A DNA stretch of 64,000 bases from an uncultured Bacteroidales bacterium (lineage in GTDB: Bacteria; Bacteroidota; Bacteroidia; Bacteroidales; P3), in assembly GCA_946183915.1 (NCBI GenBank), contig CAMHDJ010000004.1:1-64000 (forward strand), read 5' to 3'. The notes below the pieces were generated by a model that was given only the letters and a program-made list of their open reading frames with translations, made no database searches and was not told where the DNA came from. Below, in pieces: positions 15,920-24,919 of this stretch. A program made the translations under genes and the position numbers. How positions within the stretch are numbered: position 1 is the first letter of the stretch; every line of letters starts with the position of its first letter.

Positions 15920-17349
15920 CGTAGCAATGTCACCGTGCCCTTGCCGTTGTACACGCGGTTGTCCGACATTCGCAGGCGATAGGTGTAGACGTAGGCCCCC
16001 TGCGGCCAGTGGCCACCGTCCCAGGTGGTGTGGAGGTCGTGGCTGGAGAAGAGGCGTGTGCCCCACCGGTTGAAGATGTGCATCTCGAACTCAAGCAGCG
16101 GCACCGACGTGATGCAGCCGAAGCGGTTGTTGTCCTCGCGCCCGGGGGTGAAGACGTTGGGGAACCAGAAGGTGAGGGTGTCGGTGTTGACCGCCGGCAA
16201 GGGCTGGCAGCGCAGGTGCATCACTACCAGCGAGTCGCACCCGTCGCTGGCCACGGTGTCGTGGCTATAGATGCCGCTTTCGGTCAACGTCTGCCCCTCG
16301 AAGAACAGCGTTTCTCCCTGCTGGATGGTATCGTAGAGGTGTGTCACCCAGGCCAGATGGATGGTGAGCACCACCAGCGAGTCGCAGCCGTATTGGTCGC
16401 TGAGGTAGAAGTAGTGGGTGCCGGCGGTGAGCACTGTGTCGGGTGCGAGGGTGCTGGGGGCACCACAAGGCACCGTGTCGGCGACGACGGTGGTGTGTGA
16501 AGGCATCGTTGTGAGGCTCAAGTTGACGAGGCATCCTGTGGTGTCGACGTAGTTGAAGTGCAGCGTGCCGGGACGGTTGGTCTGGGCAGGTGGGATCTGA
16601 AAGCCGTGGCGGCGGTAGCCTGAGCCGAGGCAGATGGTGTCTGCATAGTCCACGGTGCAGTGGTATTCCGGCACCTCGTCGCTGATGCGCACGTCGTCCA
16701 CCAGCATGGTGACGTCGTATATGTCCTCCTGCCGCTCGGGCCGGAATGCGATGCGCCAGGGTTGGGGGAAGGTGTCGAAGTAGCGTCCCAGGTCGATGTC
16801 GAACGTCTGTATGGCCTCTCCCTCTTCCCAGTCGGCCATCACCCGGATGGTGTCGAAGGGCACGTAGCTGTTGATGCAGTCGCTTTCGTTGGTGACATAG
16901 CCCAGTGCCAGCCAGGCACCCTCGTCGAGGTGCAAGGGGTTCCAGGGGTACCAGTCGGTACATTGGTAGCTTGCCTTGAACTGCAGCCGCCGCGGGGCCG
17001 TGGCCATCCGGGGCGAGACGGCGTAGGGCATGTAGGCTTTCTTGGGTGAGCCCACTTGGTAGTCGTTGGCGTTGGCGCGGAGCATCATCACCTTCCTGTT
17101 TTGGCTTCCATACAAGCCCAGCAGGCTGCGCCATACCCACGAATGCACCCAGCACACGGTCCAGCAGTTGTCGTTCTCCTGGTAGGTATAGTCGCCGAAC
17201 TGCTCCCCCCAGCCGTTGTCGTGGGTGAAGTCGGAGTTGAAGTTCTCGAAGTAGGGGAATGGTTCGGGAGCACATGTGTCGGCCTGACCGCGGGCTGCGG
17301 TGGCCAGCGTCAGCAGCAGAAGCAGTGCTATGAGCCGCCGCAGACTCAT
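15916..17349 (-). CDS. T9SS type B sorting-domain surface protein, copy 2
   Basis: A 477-residue paralogue of the protein at 13596-15026, with signal peptide MSLRRLIALLLLLTLATAARG, conserved blocks TYQENDNCWTVCWV, PRMATAPRRLQF and FDIDLGRYFDTFPQPWRIAF, two repeats with GCDSLVVLTIH / GCDSLVVMHL, and the type B sorting domain at the C-terminus. It overlaps the exported-protein gene upstream by ATGA, so it is the last gene of the sigma/anti-sigma operon and may be the surface protein that operon controls. Confidence 0.9.
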   Translation of the reverse strand: MSLRRLIALLLLLTLATAARGQADTCAPEPFPYFENFNSDFTHDNGWGEQFGDYTYQENDNCWTVCWVHSWVWRSLLGLYGSQNRKVMMLRANANDYQVGSPKKAYMPYAVSPRMATAPRRLQFKASYQCTDWYPWNPLHLDEGAWLALGYVTNESDCINSYVPFDTIRVMADWEEGEAIQTFDIDLGRYFDTFPQPWRIAFRPERQEDIYDVTMLVDDVRISDEVPEYHCTVDYADTICLGSGYRRHGFQIPPAQTNRPGTLHFNYVDTTGCLVNLSLTTMPSHTTVVADTVPCGAPSTLAPDTVLTAGTHYFYLSDQYGCDSLVVLTIHLAWVTHLYDTIQQGETLFFEGQTLTESGIYSHDTVASDGCDSLVVMHLRCQPLPAVNTDTLTFWFPNVFTPGREDNNRFGCITSVPLLEFEMHIFNRWGTRLFSSHDLHTTWDGGHWPQGAYVYTYRLRMSDNRVYNGKGTVTLLR

Positions 17350-17849
17350 CGGCTGTGGTGCATGATCTTCTTGATGAGCAGGGCCACCACGGCGTCGTAC
17401 TGCTCTTCGGTGTCGGCGCAGAAGACGTAGACGGCGCGGCTGAGGTAGGAGATGCCCATGTAGCAGCTGGCAGCCACGTCGATCTGCTCGCCCTCGATGG
17501 GAGCGTTTTCGCGCGGATTGCTGCGGTTGCGGCGGGCGAAGAGCACCACGTCGCTCCCCTCGCGCAGGTTGGCCTGCTGCTCGGGCGCCAGGTCGCCGAT
17601 GAGGAACTCGCGCTTCATCCACTCCCAGCCCGCGTCGTCCTCGGCGGCGATGACGGTCACGTCCACCCGCGAGTTGCTGTCGAGGGCGAAGTTGGAGACC
17701 GACGCCACCTTGACGTCGGGCTGCGAGGCGTAGCGCTGGTAGAGGTCGGTCTGGGCCTGCACCTGTTGGAACAGGGGGCATGCCAGCAGGAAGAGGAGCG
17801 CCATGCAAGCCCCCTTGAGCCTTAAGCCGTAATCCTTAAACCACTTCAT
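17346..17849 (-). CDS. hypothetical exported protein of sigma operon
   Basis: A 167-residue protein with an N-terminal hydrophobic signal (GACMALLFLLACPLFQQVQAQ) and no recognised domain; the body is mixed alpha/beta with GDLAPEQQANLREGSDVVLFARR. Small exported proteins of this size (for example DUF4252) sit beside ECF sigma/anti-sigma pairs in Bacteroidota; I cannot confirm that membership. Both ends overlap neighbours by 4 bp. Confidence 0.7.
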   Translation of the reverse strand: MKWFKDYGLRLKGACMALLFLLACPLFQQVQAQTDLYQRYASQPDVKVASVSNFALDSNSRVDVTVIAAEDDAGWEWMKREFLIGDLAPEQQANLREGSDVVLFARRNRSNPRENAPIEGEQIDVAASCYMGISYLSRAVYVFCADTEEQYDAVVALLIKKIMHHSR

Positions 17850-18334
17850 ACCGTGAGGAATTTCCAGATGTCGTTGATCACCGAGTCGGCCTCGCACTGG
17901 TTGTTGCACACCACGACGGGCTCTTCCGCCCGGGGTGCCGTGCGGGCGGCGGTGGTTGCGGGCGCGGCCTTTTTGGTGCCGACGGGGGCCGTCCGCACCG
18001 CTGCGCGCTGCACTGTTGCGGGAGTGGTCGGCGCCAGGTGCTCCACGGCGGCGGGCTGCGGGGCGACGACGGCGGGCACCGAGGCCTCGGCCACCATCGG
18101 CGCCTCGGCGTGCCGGGGCCCGAGGAGCGACCACGCGGCCAGGCCGGCCACCATCAGGCCTGCCGCCGAGAAGAGTGCCGACCGCCGCCGCCGCACGATG
18201 CCGCCGGCCTGCCGTTCGGCCTGGGCCATCACTTCGTCGCGGTGCGTCAGCCGGTTCAGTTCGGCCAGTTCGCTGTCGCTGAGCGTCCCTTCGCGGTAGC
18301 GCTCCAGCAGGTGTTGTATGATGTCGTTTTTCAT
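17846..18334 (-). CDS. anti-sigma factor-like membrane protein
   Basis: A 162-residue protein: residues 1-45 resemble the cytoplasmic anti-sigma segment (ERYREGTLSDSELAELNRLTHRDEV), residues about 52-71 form one transmembrane helix (FSAAGLMVAGLAAWSLLG), and the rest is an Ala/Pro/Thr-rich periplasmic linker ending in VVCNNQCEADSVINDIW. Position 8 bp after the ECF sigma gene and topology support an anti-sigma role that senses the envelope. Confidence 0.75.
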   Translation of the reverse strand: MKNDIIQHLLERYREGTLSDSELAELNRLTHRDEVMAQAERQAGGIVRRRRSALFSAAGLMVAGLAAWSLLGPRHAEAPMVAEASVPAVVAPQPAAVEHLAPTTPATVQRAAVRTAPVGTKKAAPATTAARTAPRAEEPVVVCNNQCEADSVINDIWKFLTV

Positions 18335-18342
18335 TTCGGGTG

Positions 18343-18798
18343 TTATATCTCGTGTGTCATTATATACTTCAGTTTCTTCTCGGCCGAGGCCTGCAGCCGC
18401 TTGACTGTGGAGGGGCTGACGCCGGTGAGGCGCGAGGTCTCTTCGATCGTGTAGCCGTGGTCGTGCCTCAGGTCCAGCACCTTCCTCTCCAGGGGGAGCA
18501 GCAGCGAGCGGCTCTCCTTCAGCTCGTTGCCGAGGCGGCGATCCTCGGCCGCCGGCTCCTCGCTGGCGTCGAGTCGCATCAGGCGGCGCCGGCGGCGCAT
18601 GATGTTGATGCACTCGTTCTCCGTGGTGCGGAAGCAGTAGCCCACCACGTCGCGCAGCCCCACCCGCACCAAGGTCTTCACCACGGCCTCCTGCACGGCA
18701 TCCTTGGCGTCATCCTCGTCGTCGAGGATGCTCACCGCCCGGCTGTAGAAGTCGAGGTAGTGCTCTTCGAGGATGTGCCGCTTGTGTGCCGTTTTCAT
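18343..18798 (-). CDS. ECF RNA polymerase sigma factor
   Basis: A 151-residue sigma-70 family protein. Region 2 includes DFYSRAVSILDDEDDAKDAVQEAVVKTL, region 4 is LPLERKVLDLRHDHGYTIEETSRLTGVSPSTVKRL with a clear helix-turn-helix. It heads an operon with the anti-sigma gene, an exported protein and a T9SS surface protein. A truncated paralogue lies at 15094-15299. Confidence 0.92.
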   Translation of the reverse strand: MKTAHKRHILEEHYLDFYSRAVSILDDEDDAKDAVQEAVVKTLVRVGLRDVVGYCFRTTENECINIMRRRRRLMRLDASEEPAAEDRRLGNELKESRSLLLPLERKVLDLRHDHGYTIEETSRLTGVSPSTVKRLQASAEKKLKYIMTHEI

Positions 18799-18847
18799 GC
18801 CCTATAGACGAAAAAGGAGCCCCGTTTGGCTCACGGTTTAACATTTT

Positions 18848-19282
18848 TTATGAAAATAGTGGCAGGTCGTGCAGCTGGCGGATGGCCCGGCGCTCGAAGT
18901 CGACCTCGACCACCACCTGCTGGCGGCCGTTGGTGAGCAGCAGCAGCGGCACGTGCAGCACCGTGTTGTAGCGGCAGGCCTGGTCGCAGACCCGCTGGGT
19001 GATGGCCACCTCGGGCCGCTTGCACTCGACGATGATGCGCGGCCGACCGTCGGTGCCGTAGACCACGATGTCGCACCGGCGCGACTGCCCGTTGACCGTG
19101 ATGGCGCCCTCCACCTGCATCAGTTCCAGCGGGTAACGGTAGTGTGTGTGCAGCATGTGGAGGGTTTGCTGGCGCACCTCCTCCTCGGGCGTCAGGGCCA
19201 CCCATCGGCGGCGCACGGGGTCGAGCACTTCGCGCCGGCCGTCGGCCTCGCGCACCTCTATCTCGTCGTGTATCAGGTTCAT
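18848..19282 (-). CDS. HsdR_N-type PD-(D/E)XK nuclease-like protein, copy 2
   Basis: A 144-residue free-standing HsdR N-terminal-like domain, with the nuclease signature CDIVVYGTDGRPRIIVECKRPEV and the family's EVLDPVRRRWVALTPEEEVRQ. The helicase and other HsdR parts are absent and no HsdM/HsdS is nearby, so it is not a restriction system by itself. A -7 box lies 32 bp upstream. It precedes the sigma gene by 49 bp. Confidence 0.85.
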   Translation of the reverse strand: MNLIHDEIEVREADGRREVLDPVRRRWVALTPEEEVRQQTLHMLHTHYRYPLELMQVEGAITVNGQSRRCDIVVYGTDGRPRIIVECKRPEVAITQRVCDQACRYNTVLHVPLLLLTNGRQQVVVEVDFERRAIRQLHDLPLFS

Positions 19283-19313
19283 GGCTTACGTTTCGGGGTT
19301 GTCGTTACATGTG

Positions 19314-19321
19314 CAAAGATA
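19314..19321 (-). promoter_or_regulatory. -7 box for the HsdR_N/sigma operon
   Basis: TATCTTTG on the minus strand, 32 bp upstream of the HsdR_N start. The -33 position is T-rich (GATTTTTTTG). Confidence 0.65.
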
Positions 19322-19345
19322 CAAAAAAATCCCCAATCGCATCCG

Positions 19346-19431
19346 CCAGGCATCATCCAGGCATCATCCAGGCATCAACTAGGCATCAACTAGGCATCAA
19401 CCATGCATCCCCTCTGCATCATCTCTGCATG
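19346..19431. repeat. 11-bp tandem array, GATGCCTGG family (inverted)
   Basis: On the minus strand the leader GCAGAGATGATGCAGAGG is followed by seven 11-bp units (GGTTGATGCCT/AGTTGATGCCT/GGATGATGCCT). Located in the 202-bp gap between the barrel gene and HsdR_N promoter. Confidence 0.85.
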
Positions 19432-19484
19432 TTTCCCTTGTCGAAGCATCCCACGGACGGGGATGGGGGCAGGCCGACGGGGCG

Positions 19485-22055
19485 TCAATAGACGGTGCTC
19501 TCGTCGCCGCCCTCTTCCTCCATCTGCTGCGGGCGCTGCTTGAGGCCGTTGTTGATCTTCCATGAGAAGCCCACGGTGATCACCGGCGACAGCCGGCGGC
19601 CCTTCATCACGCGGTTGAAGGTCTGGCTGTAGGTGGTGTGGCCCCAGCCGCCGGTGCAGAAGACGTCGCTCACGCGCAGGTTGATGGTGCCGCGCCGGTC
19701 GAAGACGTCCTTCTTCACCGCCAGATCGACCCAGTAGGAGGGGTCCATCTGCGTCTGCAGGTCGAGCCACGGGGCCCAGTACTGGCCGCTGAGCTGCACG
19801 GTCCAGTCCTTGGGCAGGGTCATGAACGAGCTGAACTTGCCGCTGGCCTGGAACGACGAGGTGCTCTGGTTGTAGAGCAGCTCCGTGCCCTCGATGTGGC
19901 TCTGGTAGAGGTTGAGGCTGACGTTGATCTTCCACCACTGGAATATCTGCCAGTCGAAGATGAACTCCATGCCGTAGTTGTAGCCGGTGCTGAGGTTGAG
20001 GCGCGTCGAGGCGCGGTAGCCGTCGTACTGGCTGTTGTAGGGCTCCCACCAGGCGTAGCGGGCCACGCTGTCGGCGCACCACGTGAAGCCGTAGTGGGTG
20101 ATCATGTTGTTCGTCTGGCGGTAGTAGACCGAGGTGAAGAGGTTCACCTTCTTGATGCCGAGGTTGTAGCTCAGCTCGAAGGCGTTGGTGTATTCGGGGT
20201 CGAGGTCGGGATTGCCGAAGCTCATCTGGTTGTCTTCGCGGATGTCCATGAAGGGGTTGAGATCCCACATGTGGGGGCGGTGCACGCGACGGCTGTAGCT
20301 GAGCTGGGCGCTCTGCAGGTCGCTGATCTTGTAGGAGAGGTGCAGGGTGGGGTAGATCTGCCAGTAGGTCTTGTCGACCGGCACCGTGTCGGCCGGGCGG
20401 TAGAGGTCGCGGCCGTAGATGCTGGCGTACTCGCCGCGCAGGCCCGCCTGCAGCGAGAGGGCGTCGGTGAGGCTGCCGCCCAGGGTGGCGTAGACGGCGT
20501 GCACGTGCTGGCGGTAGTCGAAGTGGGTCGAGGAGAGCGAGTCGTAGTAGCGCTCCAGGCCGTAGCCCGAGGCCGTTCCCGTCGAGGGGAAGTACTCGGT
20601 GCGGTAGTAGTCGGCGCGCTGGTCGGGCCAGTCCATGCGACCCTCGTAGCCCGTCTCCAGCCGCCAGCCTTCGCGGCCCAGGAACGAGTCGAGCGGCCGC
20701 AGCCAGTTGGCCTTCAGGTTCAGGGCCTGGTGGTGGTTCTCGGTCAGGTTCTCGCGCAGGTAGTAGTTGTCCCACAGGGCGGCGTCGCCGAAGTAGGTCT
20801 GCTCCTGGTCGCCCTCGCCCTGCACGTGGCGCATGCTGAAGGTGGCGTCGAGGGTCAGCTCCTCGTCCTTGCGGTCGAATTTTTTGGTGTAGAGAAGGTT
20901 GAACGAGTGGTTGACGTTCCGGTTGCTGCTGGTGGTGTGCTGGTGGTAGCCGAGCGAGTCGCCGAAGAGGAGGTCGGTGGCATAGCTGTCGCTCTGGCGC
21001 CGACGGTTGCCGCCACGCAGCTGGTAGCTCAGCAGCAGGCTGTTCTTGTCGTCGAAGTAGTACTCGCCGCCCAGCTTGACGCTCCCCATGGTGCCGGGGT
21101 TGAGGCTGTACTGTTCGATGCTGTTGTGCGAGATGGGCGAGCCCGTGTTGTCGAGGTACTCGATGTCCGACTCGGCCCGGTTGCCGCGCTGGCGCAGGCC
21201 CGCGTCGGCGCTGAAGAAGAGGTTGTACTTCTCCGTGGTGTAGTTCAGGCTGATGTTGCCCATGGCTGTGGGGATGAACGAGGGCAGCGAGTCTGGCACT
21301 GCGAAGGGCAGCGGGGCGCCCACGTTGACGTTCACCACGCCGTTGAGGCCCAGGGCACCGGCGGTGCGGTCCTTGAGCTTGATGTTGATGATGCCGCTCA
21401 TGCCCTCGGGGTCGTACTTGGCCGAGGGGTTGGTGATGACCTCCACGTTCTCCACCGTCGAGGCGGGGATCTGCTCCAAGAGGGTGCTCAGGTCGGAGGC
21501 CAGCAGTTCGCTCGGGCGCCCGTTGACGAGCACCTTGACATTCGACGAGCCGCGCAGCGTCACGTTGCCGTCGTTGTCCACGGCCACACTCGGCACCTGC
21601 TCCAGCACGTCGGTCGCCGTGCCGCCGCCGGCCACGATGTTCTTGTCCACGTTCACCACCCGCTTGTCCAGCTGGTACTCCACCATGCTCCGCTCGGCGG
21701 TGATCTCCACGGCCTCCATCAGGGTGGCCTGCGGGCTGATGGGCAGCTTGCCCAGGTTCATTGTCGGCCGGTCGGCGCTGAGGGAAACCAGACTTTTGTG
21801 GTACTGCGGCTCGTAGCCGATGAAGGTGATGCGCAGCAGGTAGCGCCCGTAGGGAGCCTCCAGGCGGAAGCTGCCGTTGCTCTCGGTCACCGTGCCCCCC
21901 TTCAGGGTGCTGTCGTTGGGCGAGAGCAGCGCCACGGTGGCGTACTCGATATTCTCACCCGTGCGGGCATCGACCACGCGGCCCCGCACCGTCCCTTTCT
22001 GCGCAGCCGCCGTGAGCGACAGGGCGCAGACCATCAACACCAGTATCCGTTTCAT
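19485..22055 (-). CDS. outer membrane beta-barrel (TonB-dependent-like) protein
   Basis: An 856-residue outer-membrane protein. After the signal peptide comes a carboxypeptidase-like/CNA-type domain (GRVVDARTGENIEYATVALL), then a plug-like domain (VSIVDNDGN-type segment with GSSNVKVLVNGRP, IEVITNPSAKYDPEGMSGIINI), then a long series of beta strands ending in an aromatic-containing tail with extra residues KQRPQQM...STVY. It resembles the 'outer membrane beta-barrel family' linked to TonB-dependent receptors; ligand unknown. It overlaps the PAS gene by ATGA. A copy of its last 100 bp occurs at 15769-15872. Confidence 0.88.
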   Translation of the reverse strand: MKRILVLMVCALSLTAAAQKGTVRGRVVDARTGENIEYATVALLSPNDSTLKGGTVTESNGSFRLEAPYGRYLLRITFIGYEPQYHKSLVSLSADRPTMNLGKLPISPQATLMEAVEITAERSMVEYQLDKRVVNVDKNIVAGGGTATDVLEQVPSVAVDNDGNVTLRGSSNVKVLVNGRPSELLASDLSTLLEQIPASTVENVEVITNPSAKYDPEGMSGIINIKLKDRTAGALGLNGVVNVNVGAPLPFAVPDSLPSFIPTAMGNISLNYTTEKYNLFFSADAGLRQRGNRAESDIEYLDNTGSPISHNSIEQYSLNPGTMGSVKLGGEYYFDDKNSLLLSYQLRGGNRRRQSDSYATDLLFGDSLGYHQHTTSSNRNVNHSFNLLYTKKFDRKDEELTLDATFSMRHVQGEGDQEQTYFGDAALWDNYYLRENLTENHHQALNLKANWLRPLDSFLGREGWRLETGYEGRMDWPDQRADYYRTEYFPSTGTASGYGLERYYDSLSSTHFDYRQHVHAVYATLGGSLTDALSLQAGLRGEYASIYGRDLYRPADTVPVDKTYWQIYPTLHLSYKISDLQSAQLSYSRRVHRPHMWDLNPFMDIREDNQMSFGNPDLDPEYTNAFELSYNLGIKKVNLFTSVYYRQTNNMITHYGFTWCADSVARYAWWEPYNSQYDGYRASTRLNLSTGYNYGMEFIFDWQIFQWWKINVSLNLYQSHIEGTELLYNQSTSSFQASGKFSSFMTLPKDWTVQLSGQYWAPWLDLQTQMDPSYWVDLAVKKDVFDRRGTINLRVSDVFCTGGWGHTTYSQTFNRVMKGRRLSPVITVGFSWKINNGLKQRPQQMEEEGGDESTVY

Positions 22056-22417
22056 TGCTGGGGCTTGGGTTGGCGCACGTAGTGCGGCATCTCGAAGGGG
22101 ATCTCGATCGAGTACTCGATCAGTCCGCCGAACTCTCCGTTCTCTTTCCACCAGGGGGTCTGGTAGATCAGTTTCTTCACCTTCGAGCCGTCGGCCAGGG
22201 TTTTCTCGATGGTGTAGGCGTTCATCTGCTGGTGCTCGAGCAGGCCTTTGAGCTTGGTCTTGGCGGGCTCGGGGTGGCAGTCCATCAGGTTGTGGCCGAT
22301 GATCTTGTGGCCGTGGCTGTTGACGTCGGCGCTGTGCTGGTTCATGTCGACGACGTAGCCGTCGGCGTCGCACACCGTGATGGCGATATTCTTCAGTCCT
22401 TCAAAATAACTATCCAT
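22052..22417 (-). CDS. PAS-domain protein
   Basis: A 121-residue protein that is essentially one PAS domain: NIAITVCDADGYVVDMN, GHKIIGHNLMDCHPEPA, then KLIYQTPWWKENGEFGGLIEYSIEIP. No output domain is attached. It sits upstream of, and overlaps, the barrel gene, behind a -7 box at 22475-22482. Confidence 0.82.
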   Translation of the reverse strand: MDSYFEGLKNIAITVCDADGYVVDMNQHSADVNSHGHKIIGHNLMDCHPEPAKTKLKGLLEHQQMNAYTIEKTLADGSKVKKLIYQTPWWKENGEFGGLIEYSIEIPFEMPHYVRQPKPQQ

Positions 22418-22474
22418 ATCTATTCTGTTTTATTTCAATCAAATAAACAATAAGCTCCATTGCTTTTCAGAAAG

Positions 22475-22482
22475 CAAAGGTA
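22475..22482 (-). promoter_or_regulatory. -7 box for the PAS/barrel operon
   Basis: TACCTTTG on the minus strand, about 58 bp upstream of the PAS start. Confidence 0.6.
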
Positions 22483-22700
22483 CTAAAAATATTACTCTTT
22501 TTGACGGGTCGGGGAAATTATTTTCGCCAATTGGAATAAAAGTCGCACTTTTGCAGTCGCAAACAATCTATGTGCATCTGCCAAACGGCGGCACCCTCGG
22601 AATGAAAAAAAGTTAATAACACCTGTAAGATTTGCCCTTTTATGCGACTACTATGTGTGAAAGGACAAAATATGTTTAATCCGATAAAACCAACAATACA

Positions 22701-23204
22701 ATGAAGAGGCTCCTTTTTAAACTCGTACTGGTGTTCTGTGCACTTGCGACATTCGCTGCCTGCAGTGCCAGCCGCCCTCTTGAGAAACAACTTGCCAAGA
22801 TGCCGCAGAAGGCGATGCTTCTCTCGGAAGTCACCGAAATGGGCATCACGCTCGACACGTTGGAAACCATCTATCCCAGCGGCATGTTCATCCTTGGAGA
22901 CAGTGTACCGCAAGAGTATATGCAGTCGTGGATGGCTTTCGTACAGGGATTGAGTGAAGCAATGAGGGAAGCAGGCATGAACTGGACGGAGCCTTACCGC
23001 CTGTGGGGTCGCGCCTACTTCTCCCCTGACGGTACAGTGGAACATTACTTTTACACATGGTCAGGCGACAGGAAACCAACAAATGAATGGCAAGTGCAGT
23101 TTCGCGAAGTGCTGGAGCGTTATCTTGCCACCTACCGCTTCGCCTACCCGATGAACCGTAGATTTGCCCAATGCGGAGGAATCAGGCTAACGCCAGCTGA
23201 ATAG
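22701..23204 (+). CDS. hypothetical lipoprotein
   Basis: A 167-residue protein with a lipoprotein signal (LVFCALATFAAC, Cys the lipidation site). The rest shows no known domain but has a DGTVEHYFYTW strand region and ends with RFAYPMNRRFAQCGG, reminiscent of small secreted alpha/beta proteins. A promoter-like ACTTTTG lies at about 22548-22554. The 283 bp upstream contain no other gene. Confidence 0.7.
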   Translation: MKRLLFKLVLVFCALATFAACSASRPLEKQLAKMPQKAMLLSEVTEMGITLDTLETIYPSGMFILGDSVPQEYMQSWMAFVQGLSEAMREAGMNWTEPYRLWGRAYFSPDGTVEHYFYTWSGDRKPTNEWQVQFREVLERYLATYRFAYPMNRRFAQCGGIRLTPAE

Positions 23205-23266
23205 TTATATTCTATATAGTTCTACGAATAATCAAAATAATTCTTGTTAAATAAAAATCAATCATA

Positions 23267-23713
23267 ATGAAAAGAAACATCAAGAAAATCACAAGCATTC
23301 TGTTTGTGGCAGCCACAATGACGATGGCTGCATGCGACCCTGACGAGATTGTCTCTCCAAATCCGGAACACCCGGCAAATCCGATAAGCGATGTGTACCA
23401 CACCGCATGGATTAACGAGGAAACCGACACCTATGAAGACGAGTACGGCAACCAGCACGAGTCGGTCGAGACCAACATCCTCAGGTTCGAGACCGAGACA
23501 ACGGGACAAATGGAATACAAGTACGTGACGGCCACGCAAAACGAGGACGAGAGCTATCCGTTCACCTACACCTATTCCACGCCCAACGGTACAATCACGA
23601 TTAGCGAAGGCGGCAGCACCGAGACGTTCAACTTCTCGTACAACGCCAGCAACAACACGCTCGCGATTTACGACGGTGCGTACTATAGAATGTTCTCCCG
23701 TCTACAGGAATAA
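23267..23713 (+). CDS. hypothetical lipoprotein, lipocalin-like
   Basis: A 148-residue protein with signal peptide and lipobox ending TMAAC, followed by a beta-rich body of about 120 residues (TETTGQMEYKYV, TFNFSYNASNNTLAIYDG) that resembles small lipocalin-like lipoproteins of Bacteroidota. It follows the previous lipoprotein after 62 bp and is ended by a terminator. Confidence 0.75.
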   Translation: MKRNIKKITSILFVAATMTMAACDPDEIVSPNPEHPANPISDVYHTAWINEETDTYEDEYGNQHESVETNILRFETETTGQMEYKYVTATQNEDESYPFTYTYSTPNGTITISEGGSTETFNFSYNASNNTLAIYDGAYYRMFSRLQE

Positions 23714-23734
23714 TAGGATGAGATTCTCTCCAAG

Positions 23735-23766
23735 GGTGTCCGCATCGCCGCGGGCACCTTTTTTTT
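23735..23766 (+). terminator. rho-independent terminator
   Basis: GGTGTCCGC / GCGGGCACC stem with a 6-base loop and an 8-T tract, 20 bp after the lipoprotein stop. Confidence 0.9.
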
Positions 23767-23866
23767 ATGTGCCTACATTTGGTGGCACGTCACGAAATGG
23801 GAAATGGCGCTGTAAAACGACCGCCGACACATCGCCGAGGGATCACCGAGAGGTCGTGGGACAAAA

Positions 23867-23925
23867 AAAAGCTTGCGCAGGTGCAATTGGAGCGGTGGAC
23901 TCCAAATTGACCTGCGCAAGCTTTT
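23867..23925 (-). terminator. long hairpin terminator after ptb
   Basis: An imperfect inverted repeat of about 26 bp per arm (core AAGCTTGCGCAGGT) with a 7-base loop; on the minus strand it is followed by eight T. Much longer than a usual terminator, but position and T tract fit. Confidence 0.8.
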
Positions 23926-23954
23926 CAGTGGTTTGGCTTAATTTGCCGTAATGT

Positions 23955-24863
23955 TTATTTGCACTGCAGGGCGGCCAGGGCGATGCTGTAGAGCTTGGTC
24001 TTGGCGCTGTCGCCGCGGCTGGTGAGGACGCAGGGTACGCGGGCACCCATCACCATGCAAGCCAGCTCGGCGTGGGCAAACTTGGTGCAGGCCTTGTAGA
24101 AGATGTTGCCGCTCTCGATGTTGGGGAACAGCAGGCAGTCGGCGTCGCCGGCCACCTCGCTGGTGAGCTTCTTGGTCTGGGCGCTCTCCTTGTCGATGGC
24201 GCAGTCGAGGCTCAGGGGGCCGTCGACCACGGCGCCGGGGATCTGGCCACGCTGGCTCTGCATGCCAAGCCATGCGGCTTCGGCGCAGGCGGGCATACCC
24301 ACGGAGACCTGCTCGGTGGCGGCGAGGACGGCCACCTTGGGTTTCGGGTTCTCGAGGCTCTTGGAGACCTGGATCAGGAAGTTCATGATGGCGGTCTTCT
24401 GCTTGAAGTCGGGGGCGGGGATGATGGCCATGTCCGAGCAGCAGAGCAGCTTGTGGTAGGCGGGCACCTCCATGACGGCCATGTGGGTCAGCATGTCGTT
24501 CTTCTTGCCGGGCATCAGACCGCTCTCCTTGTTGAGGATGGCGCGCATGTACTTGTCGGTCGAGAGCAGACCCTTCATCAGGAAGTCGCCCTTGCCTTCG
24601 TTGATCAGGGCCACGGCCTTGGCACCGGCCTTGTTGTCGTTGGCTTCCTGCACCAGCTCGAACTTGTTCACGTCGATGCCTTCTTCGGCACAGACTTTCT
24701 TGATCGTCTCGATGTCGCCCACGAGGGTGGCCTCGACGATACCGCGGTCGATGGCGGCGCTCACGGCGCTGATGGTGTGGCTGTCGTTGGCATAAGCAGC
24801 GACGAGACGTTTCTTACCTTTCGATTTGACCAGCTCAAGCAGGTCGTCAAGTTTCGTAATCAT
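23955..24863 (-). CDS. phosphate butyryltransferase/acetyltransferase family
   Basis: A 302-residue enzyme of the Ptb/Pta family, which exchanges CoA for phosphate on short acyl groups, normally paired with butyrate kinase to make ATP. Visible family blocks include KGLLSTDKYMRAILN, MEVPAYHKLL (phosphate/CoA region) and the C-terminal GARVPCVLTSRGDSAKTKLYSIALA typical of Ptb. No kinase gene lies beside it, and it has its own promoter and terminator, so it is monocistronic here. Confidence 0.87.
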   Translation of the reverse strand: MITKLDDLLELVKSKGKKRLVAAYANDSHTISAVSAAIDRGIVEATLVGDIETIKKVCAEEGIDVNKFELVQEANDNKAGAKAVALINEGKGDFLMKGLLSTDKYMRAILNKESGLMPGKKNDMLTHMAVMEVPAYHKLLCCSDMAIIPAPDFKQKTAIMNFLIQVSKSLENPKPKVAVLAATEQVSVGMPACAEAAWLGMQSQRGQIPGAVVDGPLSLDCAIDKESAQTKKLTSEVAGDADCLLFPNIESGNIFYKACTKFAHAELACMVMGARVPCVLTSRGDSAKTKLYSIALAALQCK

Positions 24864-24911
24864 ATTGATAATTAATTATTTGTAGTTAAACTTTCTTCCC
24901 ATTCGGGACTG

Positions 24912-24919
24912 CAAATATA
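24912..24919 (-). promoter_or_regulatory. -7 box for the phosphotransacylase gene
   Basis: TATATTTG on the minus strand, 49 bp upstream of the start, with TTGCAAAT about 20 bp upstream. Confidence 0.7.

Noticed and set aside
18848-19282. Type I restriction system
   Set aside because: Only an HsdR N-terminal-like domain is present; no HsdM, HsdS or helicase part lies nearby.
19638-22082. Open frame of 814 codons opposite the barrel gene
   Set aside because: Shadow of a GC-rich gene with low-complexity Val/Ala/Gly translation; the minus strand encodes a full barrel protein with signal peptide.
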